From: Tethya wilhelma
Taxonomy: Eukaryota > Porifera > Demospongiae > Tethyida > Tethyidae
DNA: 64,000 nucleotides
NCBI GenBank assembly: GCA_964030475.1
Contig: CAXIPT010000001.1
Coordinates: 1,986,449 to 2,050,448 of the forward strand
Reading direction: 5' to 3'
Shown here: piece after piece, positions 55,266 through 64,000 of the stretch
How the letters are laid out: each line of letters opens with the position of its first letter
Numbering within the stretch: the stretch's first letter is position 1
Program-made: the position numbers and the translations under genes
The notes under the pieces: generated by a model
The model's database searches: none
What the model saw: the letters and a program-made list of their open reading frames with translations, nothing else
What the model was told of the DNA's origin: nothing

Positions 55266-56878
55266 ATGGGGAGTCTATTCCGTTCAGAGAAGATGACCCT
55301 AGCCCAGCTGTTCCTTCAGTCTGAAGCAGCTTACGCTTGCGTGAGGGAACTGGGCGAGTTGGTAAGATTTTCAAATGATATAAATTTGTAAAGTGAAACT
55401 CTAACAACTACATTTGTCATTTTTCTTTAGGGCAAAGTGCAGTTCAGAGATGTAAGTTGCCTAACCTGAAAATATTTTTAAAAGTATAGACATGTAAAAG
55501 TTGCTTGGGAAATTTATCCTGTATGTATTTATCTTAAACTGTGTGTAGCTCAACCCAGAAGTAAATGCGTTTCAGCGCAAATTCACCAACGAAGTGCGTC
55601 GATGTGATGAAATGGATAGGAAGCTGAGGTTCCTCAAAAATGAACTGGAAAAAGCAGGCATTGAACTTGTCCCTGGAGGCAATGTGGAGGCCCCTGACCC
55701 TCAAGGTGTGCACTGTTGAAGAACTTCTGATTTTTTTTTTTCTTGTGTTACTACTTGTTGTTGCTTTTAGACATGATTGACCTGGAGTCCAAGTTTGAAG
55801 TTTTAGAGGCTGAAGTGAAGGAGATCAACACGAACAAGGAGACCCTGAAGAGGAACCTCTTGGATCTTATTGAGCTGCAGCACATCCTCCACAAGACACA
55901 GGGCTTCTTTCAAGAGGTGTGCACGATTTGTCTGTGAAATGTGTTCACAAGATTGTTCCTTTCAGAAGTACACCAGTAGGCTTTTAACTCCCTGTCTTTC
56001 AAACAAGCTATTCAAAAGATACACCTAGCTTTAGAAAAGTTGTATTTCTCTCTTGCAGGCTGAGTACACCTACATTGTCCAAGCAGCTGGACCTCAGCGC
56101 CAGCAACCGCCACGGATGGACAGTGATGATGAGAAGAAGGATGACCGTGGTCTTCTTGACAGCGAGGCTGAGCAAGCAGCCGCTGTGACTGCAGCAGCAT
56201 CACAGACCAAGTTCACGTGAGAAAAAATAATTTAAATGTAATGTAGGTTCAATATTGGCTAGAGATTTTAGGTTTAGTGGCATGTTAATGAATATTGTAG
56301 CTTACAGAAGCAAAGCTAATATCCGTGGCTAGCACACTACGCAATAAACTGGTCATTATGTTGCCTCTGTCTGTGTCCTATTGTTAAAGGTTTGTGACTG
56401 GTGTTATTGCTCGTGAGCGTATGCCGACATTTGAGCGTGTCCTGTGGAGAGCTTGTCGTGGCAACGTGTTCCTGAGGCAGGCTGAGATCCTGGAGCCTCT
56501 GGAGGACCCCACCACTGGGCTCTCTCAGAACAAGGTGGTCTTCATCTTGTTCTTCCAAGGAGACCAACTCAAGACTAGAGTCAGGAAGATCTGTGAAGGG
56601 TGAGAAATTTGATGGTACTAGTGTCATATGTACTAACTATACGAACACATGTATGTTTCCCTATAGGTTTCATGCTACACTGTACCAGTGTCCTGAAACA
56701 GCCGCCGAGCGTCAAGAAATGACCATCGCTGTTCAAAATCGTATCAGCGATCTCCAGAGTGTACTTCAGACCACCCAAGAGCACTCAATCACTCAACTCA
56801 CTGATATAGCTCGCAAACTGGACACCTGGCAGACCAAGGTATGGAAGTGAGGTGTGTGTGTGTGTGTGTGTGTGCGTG

Positions 56879-56918
<40 letters not shown>

Positions 56919-59900
56919 CGTGGGTGTGTGTGTGTGTATGTGTGCAAGTGCAAGCGCTCTTTTTTCAATCCAAGGTTTTCAAATCTTGTAGTGCCTATAC
57001 ATATTGTGTTGTGTGTGGTGCTCACTATGAGATATCAATCCCCTTGGGATAGAATGGTCTGGTTGTGAATGAAAGCACTGTGCTAGTGTGGTGTACAGTG
57101 GTTCAGCATGGCCTAGGGACATTCTTGACTGCATAAATTTAGCAAGAGTCCACAACAAAGGAGGATTATTCACTTGTGCTCACATTTTTACTTAGGTGAC
57201 AAAGATCAAGGCCATCTACCACACCATGAACATGTTCAACCTCGATGTGACCCAGCGTTGTCTCATTGCTGAAGGGTGGTGCCCCGTTGATGATCTGGAT
57301 GAAATACAGAGAGCCTTGACCAGAGGAACTGTAAGTCATTTCACTCGTACCTTTTTTGTATACAAGTACTATATTATCTGTATGGTGGATTAACTGTGTC
57401 TTAGCACATCATACCTCTAAAGCATGTTGATAGAAAGTTTTCTGACTTCATGAAAAGTACAATGCATACTGTAGGAACAGAATTTTAAATATTGTGATGT
57501 ATGTAGTATAAAATTTTAGGCTATAATATTATATATATATATGTATAAGTTTCTTGTCTTGTATGAAGTGTGTGTCTGTTGTGACATTGTGTAGGAGCGA
57601 AGTGGCTCCACCGTGCCTTCTATTCTCAACCGTATGACGACCAGTGAGAATCCACCAACCTACAACAAGTTGAACAAGTTCACTCGTGGTTTTCAAGCCA
57701 TCATTGATGCCTATGGTATTGCCACCTATGAGGAGGTCAATCCCAGTAAGTGACACTAGTAGGTCAAAATATTGTGTGTTTATCGTAGTACACCGCATAA
57801 GGAGTACATCTTTGCTGAGCTGGCAATTTTTTTGTTGGATTCCAATCACGTGACTGCAATACATTGCAATGGGATTTGATCACATGTACCTGGTGGCTGC
57901 TGACTCAGCTTGTGTGTTGAACATCACTGAAGCAGACTCTTGGTTAAACTTATTGTATTATCATTTTTTGTCTTACTCCCTCAGCGCCGTACGCCATCAT
58001 CACCTTTCCATTTCTCTTTGCTGTGATGTTTGGTGATGCTGGTCACGGTCTCATCATGGCTCTCTTTGCTCTCCTCTTGATCATCTTTGAGAAGAAGCTC
58101 GCTGGCAGCGGCGTCGGTGGTGAGGTGGGTGTGCATTAATTAGAGTTTGGTGTCACTTGTATACCGGCACTTGTCTTTAAGTGCTGAGCTGCTCTGGTGC
58201 TGTTTTGTAGATGTTCTCCACCATATTTGATGGGCGTTACATTGTCTTCTTCATGGGGTTGTTCTCCATCTACACGGGACTCATCTATAACGATGTCTTT
58301 TCCAAATCTCTCAACATTTTTGGTAGCTCTTGGAATGCTTACTACGCTGATGAGGGAATTTATAATGCCACAAATATTTCTAGGTGAGTAACTCTGTACT
58401 GCACAGCCTAATAATTATTGTGTAATTTGTGCAACACATAATATAGCTGGTACTTTTGCTTAATTGCAATTGGCCATAAAATAATGCAGACGACCTTTAG
58501 AATAACAGTAGAACAAGCAATTGAATGCAACTTGTCATTCTAGTGTCATTATTGTGCCTATTTTAGAATCAGTCTAATTGAATAGCACTTGGATGATCAC
58601 TAGAATACAACTAGAGTAGCATTAGAATGCTACTAGGAAAATTGGTATGTGATAAACTATTTTCTTTTTGCAGGGATATTAGCAGTTGTTGTCGTCCTGG
58701 AAATAGCTGTGTCATCCTGGGTGGTGGGTCTAATGCTCTCACTGTCTTCCCTCGTGAAGCAATGAAGTCCATGCAGCCCTACCCCTTTGGATTAGACCCT
58801 GTAAGTCGATTCCTGCTGAGAGATCTTGATGACCAATTTATATGCTTTCCTTCAAATTCCATGGTTAGACACTTATATGTGATTATAATTATGATGTGCA
58901 TAGATTTGGAACATTGCTGAGAACAAGCTGGTTTACACCAACTCCTACAAGATGAAGCTGGCTGTGATCCTTGGAATAGGTCAAATGTTGTTTGGTGTCA
59001 TTTTGAGTGTTTTCAACCACGTGTAAGTATGAAGGCCTACTGTGCAGTTGAAATACGTTACATACAGTGCTCTATCTTATCGTTTGACAGCCACTTCAAG
59101 AAGTACTTCAACATTATCTTTGAGTTCATTCCTCAAATGCTGTTTCTAATGGCCCTCTTTGGATGGTTGGTTTTCCTCATCTTCTTCAAGTGGTGCTACT
59201 TCTACAAGGATCCCAATACCGTGAGCAGAACATACTGTATAGTGGGTTGTACACAGCACATGCTCATATTACACAATGCAGAATTTAAATTTCAGTTTTG
59301 ATTTTTATATGATTCAAACAGCATATGAAAATACGGAAATTTGCACCATACCATAATTTACTATACAAATTATATTGTATTCTTAGTTTCAATTCATTTG
59401 AGTTTTGTTTGTGGTTATGTCTCAGGCTCCCAGTCTGTTGATCACTCTCATCAATATGTTCTTGGAGATTGGCAGTTCGCCTCACGTGAACGAAACACTC
59501 ACAGAGCAAGGCTTGCATGCTGAGAATGAGTACTCTGTGTTTGGACCTACTGCAGCTTTGGCTGTAGTGCAGGTGTGTGAATGAGAACACTTAAAGTTGT
59601 ACTGCAGTAGGGTGTGTTTGGATTTTATCTGTTTTATATGTTTTATCTGTTTCCTGTTTCAGCGTTACATTCACATCCTTTTGGTGCTTGTTGCTATCGT
59701 TTGTATCCCCTGGATGTTGTGCCTCAAACCATTCTATCTCCTCTTCCAGCACAAGAAGTCTGCAAAGCTTGTAAGCTTAAGAAAGAAAAAATTGTTACCT
59801 TTCAAAGAATAGTTGTGTGTATTGAACCTTTGTTTTCTCCGTCCTTGTAGCATGGACGTTCTGGATCCTACAACATCACTCCTGAAGGAGAGGTGACCAG

Positions 59901-60252
59901 TGATGATGAAGATGACGATCGCAAGCAGATTATCCATCACGATGCTGCCGAGAAGGGAGGGGCTCACGGAGGAGAGGAGGAGGAAGAGGTGTGTGTGGGG
60001 GGGGTGGGGGGGTGTAAATATCTTAATCTTTTTTTATTTTTATTTATTTATTTTTTTCCCTTGTCCCCTGGCTGGCCCTTCTGCAGTTTGAGTTTAGTGA
60101 AATCTTCATCCATCAGAGTATTCACACTATAGAGTACTGTTTGGGTACCATCTCCAATACTGCTTCTTACCTCCGATTGTGGGCTCTCAGTCTTGCTCAT
60201 GCTGGTAAGGGAGTGTGCTTTATTTAGGGAACCATCCTACCAGGTTTAATGT

Positions 60253-60341
<89 letters not shown>

Positions 60342-61015
60342 NNNNNNNNNNNNNNNNNNNNNNNNNNNNNNNNNNNNNNNNNNNNNNNNNNNNNNNNNNN
60401 NNNNNNNNNNNNNNNNNNNNNNNNNNNNNNNNNNNNNNNNNNNNNNNNNNNNNNNNNNNNNNNNNNNNNNNNNNNNNNNNNNNNNNNNNNNNNNNNNNNN
60501 NNNNNNNNNNNNNNNNNNNNNNNNNNNNNNNNNNNNNNNNNNNNNNNNNNNNNNNNNNNNNNNNNNNNNNNNNNNNNNNNNNNNNNNNNNNNNNNNNNNN
60601 NNNNNNNNNNNNNNNNNNNNNNNNNNNNNNNNNNNNNNNNNNNNNNNNNNNNNNNNNNNNNNNNNNNNNNNNNNNNNNNNNNNNNNNNNNNNNNNNNNNN
60701 NNNNNNNNNNNNNNNNNNNNNNNNNNNNNNNNNNNNNNNNNNNNNNNNNNNNNNNNNNNNNNNNNNNNNNNNNNNNNNNNNNNNNNNNNNNNNNNNNNNN
60801 NNNNNNNNNNNNNNNNNNNNNNNNNNNNNNNNNNNNNNNNNNNNNNNNNNNNNNNNNNNNNNNNNNNNNNNNNNNNNNNNNNNNNNNNNNNNNNNNNNNN
60901 NNNNNNNNNNNNNNNNNNNNNNNNNNNNNNNNNNNNNNNNNNNNNNNNNNNNNNNNNNNNNNNNNNNNNNNNNNNNNNNNNNNNNNNNNNNNNNNNNNNN
61001 NNNNNNNNNNNNNNN

Positions 61016-61112
<97 letters not shown>

Positions 61113-61526
61113 AGCTGTCTGAAGTGCTGTGGTTGATGGTGCTGGAGAGGGGTATTGGATTTGGAGTGAGTCTTGGACCAGCCATTGGAGCCATCTGCAT
61201 GTTTGGACTGTTTGCATTTTGGGCAGGTTAGTAAGTACATGTATACGGTATGATAGTAGCAGTGTCTCTCCTTTACACCAAAGGCAGATCCTTGGAGTAC
61301 TTTGTTTTGTGTCCATTCTCTTGTGATATTCTGTGCCTATTCACTTGTAGTGTTGACCATTGGTATTCTCCTGGTCATGGAGGGTCTGTCTGCTTTCTTG
61401 CATGCCCTACGTCTTCACTGGGTGGAGTTCCAGACCAAGTTCTACGATGGCAATGGCTACCAGTTTGCTCCATTCTCCTTCGAAATGATTCTGAAAGGAG
61501 AGGATGATATAGCGCCTACCAGCTAA
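55266..61526 (+). CDS. ATP6V0A: V-type proton ATPase subunit a
   Basis: Twenty exons in one frame: 55266-55361, 55431-55451, 55549-55705, 55771-55916, 56059-56216, 56390-56599, 56667-56838, 57196-57330, 57595-57745, 57985-58124, 58211-58383, 58674-58800, 58904-59022, 59091-59220, 59426-59572, 59663-59770, 59851-59988, 60087-60204, 61113-61226, 61351-61526. This gives 911 aa. The start [18 protein letters not shown] is the family N-terminus, followed by the long coiled-coil cytosolic arm. The membrane half begins '[15 protein letters not shown]'. The essential arginine is in '[16 protein letters not shown]'. Exon 2 is a 21-bp microexon (GKVQFRD). It is the proton-channel stator of the V0 sector, acidifying endomembrane compartments. 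It is longer than typical (~830-850 aa), mainly from acidic Ser/Asp loops. Confidence 0.95.
56851..56945. repeat. (GT)n microsatellite after a donor
   Basis: Interrupted GT repeat starting about a dozen bases after the donor at 56839 in the V-ATPase a gene. Confidence 0.9.
60254..61110. repeat. (TG)n microsatellite flanking a 674-bp N gap
   Basis: TG repeat 60254-60341, Ns 60342-61015, TG repeat 61016-61108, then CAG acceptor of V-ATPase a exon 19 (61113). The flanking exons join in phase, so no coding sequence need be missing. Confidence 0.95.
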
Positions 61527-61923
61527 AATTGAAAAACTATGTTGATTATACTGACATTATTATTAAGCTATAGTGTGTATTGACTGGAATTAAATGTAGG
61601 GACCAAGTTAGAACCAGAGTTAGAACTGCTGCTATTTATTATGATGTGTTATTAGGTCTAGGTCTAGTTTGTATATTGCTGAATTGTGTACGTCTTCATT
61701 TACGTTTAATGTGTGATGCGTAGTTTAATATTTGCATTCCTTGCAAGCAATATGTGCATGTGTAAACAAGTCATGAATAGCTTACGTACAATATACGCGC
61801 ATAGCGCATGGCGCCATATGCGGCATGTGCCTGGCCCTCCTCCGAAAAGAGGGCGTGTATCCCACGTGTTTTGCATATGCATGAAAGTAATGGGCTTTGT
61901 TTGGAAAGCTTTTCATCACAGGG
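61527..61923. other. Tandem intergenic region with CpG-rich promoter
   Basis: AT-rich 3' part of the V-ATPase gene followed from about 61790 by a CpG-rich segment with GCGC repeats (CGCGCATAGCGCATGGCGCC). This is the likely promoter of the aralar-like gene. Confidence 0.45.
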
Positions 61924-62865
61924 ATGGCGCTCAGGAGATCGAATAAAGAAGAATTGGAGAGAGTATTTAGAAAGGTTAATTGGGTTTTTATTGACCTCCA
62001 TACTTCCCCCAAACGCACCAGATATCAAACTGACTCAAAATGTTTGCAATTGTTTTGTATTCTTTCAGTATGCTACTGTGCAGAAGGATGACTTGTGGTA
62101 CATCACCAACAAGGACTTTGTGTGTCGATATATGCAACTGGTAGGTACTGATACTTCTCCTGAAATCGTCACACTCCTAGCTGAAGTTGTCGACACAACT
62201 AAAGATGGGTATGTGTAAATGCCATATGTGTGAAATGATACCTAAATAACATACGGTATAATTATTATGTGACTTCCATTCTTTCAATCAGCTTGGTGTC
62301 GATAGAAGAGTTTCGAACGTTTGAAACATTACTGTGTACACCAGATGCTATCAACCAGTTGGCTTTTAAGCTTTTTGATGTAGACAACAAGGGAAGAATT
62401 AGCTATGGTAAGTTTCCCACTCAATCACTTCCATATCAATACACTTGTTAAATTTAACCCCTCTCCTTTGTATGTTCTTCGTTCTAGACAACTTTCATCA
62501 TGTGTTGAGTCATACAACCACGCACAAAAACATCCCATTCAATTTCGATTCAACTTTTGTCAAACAGTACTTTGGAGAGAAGAAACAATATTCACTCGAC
62601 TATTTTGAGTTCTGTCAACTGCTGCAGGTATGTGGACTTATCACACACACAAGTCTGCTATAGTCCCAGTGTTTAGTATTCCTGTGTGTTGTGTCATTAT
62701 TTTAGAGTCTGCCTACTGAGCATGCTCGCCAGGCCTTCATTACACGAGATCCCAGCAATAGTGGTTCGATACCGGCTGTTGAGTTTGTCTCACTTATGAA
62801 GTCGATACGAAGTTTCAGAATGTCTGAGTATGTTCAAGAACATCTCTTGTCTGTAAGTTGTCTTT

Positions 62866-62901
<36 letters not shown>

Positions 62902-63708
62902 CACATAAAGCAACCTTATTATTCCCATTGTTGATAAACCACAAACTGTCTCTACTGGTTTGTTGGTTGTCCTGTGAAGTGGCCAGTTAGAGGGAGTAGA
63001 GCTTTCAAAATGACCATCCTTTTTAATTGTTGTTGTTGTTGTGTCCAGGTTGCTGGTGGCTCTCCTGCTAGGAAGGTCAGTTTTGCTTACTTCAAAGCAT
63101 TCAACCAGTTCTTGGGAAACTTGGACATCATGGAAAAAATAATCGATTCTGCTACTGGTTCTGACGCCAAGGCTAAAGTCACTCAAGGTACCATACATGT
63201 TTAACATTATAGTCTCATAATATTATGTACATGTTGCATCGGGTTGTACATATCAGCAGTAACATACTACATACCTGGATAAACATCTGTTTTAAGTTGT
63301 ACGTGCATGACAATTTTGGAGCACTTATGCTTAACGTCATCAAAAATTCAACTTTCAAACTAGCTTTTACCATAAATGTAGTTTTACAAGGAAGTGTTTG
63401 CAACTTTCTCTTCCTTCGTAATAATTAGTATCCTTTGCATTTTTTAAGTGCATGTGCTGTATGTGATCCTTGGTTGCTTATACATACATACATACATACA
63501 TACATACATTGATTCTGCAGCTCAACTCTTACAAGAGGCTCAAAAGTATGCCCAAGTGACTCCTCTTCAGGTTTCATTCCTCTTTGAGTTGTGTAGCATG
63601 GAAGAGAAGACCGCCGGTGCCATCACCCTGGGGGACTTCAACCGCCTCCTGCCCAGAGCACCCATCGTCTCCTACAAGACATCTCAACCACTGCCACCAG
63701 TTGAAGAA
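61924..63708 (+). CDS. Aralar/citrin (SLC25A12/13-like), 3' partial
   Basis: Exons 61924-61974, 62069-62208, 62292-62407, 62488-62627, 62706-62852, 63049-63187, 63521-63708 are in consistent phase, encoding about 307 residues of the N-terminal EF-hand half. Matches to citrin include 'DFVCRYMQLVG', 'VVDTTKDGLVSIEEF' (calcium-binding EF loop DTTKDG), 'LFDVDNKGRISY', 'HKNIPFNFDSTFVK' and 'AQKYAQVTPLQV'. The C-terminal mitochondrial carrier repeats lie beyond the window. The family is the Ca2+-regulated aspartate/glutamate exchanger of the inner mitochondrial membrane. The start ATG precedes ALRRSNKEELERVF. Confidence 0.9.
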
Positions 63709-64000
63709 GTAGGTGTTTGTATTGCTAGTCTGTTGAGGTAGATCCTTTTTTCTACCCCTGGTCTATTGAGCTAGAAACTTTTTTCTACTCCTAGTGTATC
63801 AACCTAGACCCTTCTCCTACCCCTGGTCTGCAGGAGCAGAAGGGGTAGGTCTAGCTTGATAAACTAAAGTGTATTACTTGTGAGCAGCATTTTGACTCGA
63901 GCAGGGGGTTAGATGGTATTCCGTGAGATATGACTCAAAACCATTCCAATTTATTTGATGTAAATAATCGTTTTTGCTGTGAACATGGTGGCCATATATT
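63709..64000. repeat. Short tandem TAGACC/CTACCCCTGGTCTA units with inverted copy
   Basis: Three imperfect ~35-bp units of the form TAGATCCTTTTTTCTACCCC TGGTCTATTGAGC occur between about 63738 and 63830. They are followed at about 63837-63860 by the inverse (GGGGTAGGTCTAGCTTGATA), giving potential stem-loops in the intron after exon 7. No exon seen in the rest. Confidence 0.6.

Noticed and set aside
60215..61316. Long open frames on both strands across the N run
   Set aside because: They consist of CV/HT dipeptides from (TG)n and undefined residues; this is a microsatellite plus gap in a V-ATPase intron.

Overview
This window looks like metazoan, and I infer sponge (demosponge), genomic DNA. 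It is AT-rich, with short GT-AG introns (many of 60-150 bp), very tight gene spacing, abundant (CA)n/(GT)n microsatellites and many small inverted-repeat elements. The gene content is animal: receptor tyrosine kinases with Frizzled-like, Ig and EGF ectodomains, BCL2/BAK-type apoptosis genes, a ubiquitin-like/death-domain protein, AEBP2, LYAR, aralar and neutral sphingomyelinase. No ribosomal or tRNA gene was recognised. Species assignment is inference.

Layout: 1-5321 (+) 5'-truncated EF-hand/WW-like gene containing a near-identical 1,427-bp duplication; 5498-6759 (+) LYAR; 6919-8532 (+) AEBP2; 8795-13138 (-) RTK with a Frizzled-type cysteine-rich domain; 13517-18516 (+) Ig/EGF RTK; 18982-21152 (-) UBL/death-domain protein; 21346-23611 (+) neutral sphingomyelinase SMPD2; 23901-26231 (-) 5' half of an SH3/Sec14 RhoGAP gene; 27024-29072 (+) pseudokinase with coiled coil; 29434-31421 (-) carbohydrate sulfotransferase; 31956-33677 (+) Golgi-type nucleotide-sugar transferase; 33609-34303 (-) Ser/Pro-rich acidic protein; 34505-37435 satellite and transposon debris; 37436-39011 (+) RhoGAP 3' half; 39314-41011 (+) O-fucosyltransferase-like protein; 41153-41719 (+) SVIP; 42114-43739 (-) acidic coiled-coil protein; 43960-48254 (+) THG1L; 48833-49516 (-) BCL2-like; 49774-50842 (+) BAK/BAX-like; 51174-55027 (-) HAT1 with an internal 1,095-bp duplication; 55266-61526 (+) V-ATPase subunit a; 61924-63708 (+) aralar/citrin N-terminal half, continuing outside the window.

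From about 8.8 kb onward most genes sit in head-to-head pairs separated by roughly 190-800 bp, implying shared bidirectional promoters. The most striking pair is an anti-apoptotic-type BCL2 gene opposite a BAK-type gene.

The sequence is a scaffold of contigs joined at single N bases (2968, 8784, 23837, 35547, 37435, 41789) plus one 674-bp N run (60342-61015). Several joins look wrong or lossy. The RhoGAP gene is split between a minus-strand 5' half and a plus-strand 3' half, which suggests that the contig 23838-35546 is inverted. The Frizzled-type RTK lacks its last kinase exon, and SVIP lacks its last exon, exactly at joins. A recurrent local oddity is that dinucleotide microsatellites directly form 3' splice sites in at least six different genes.
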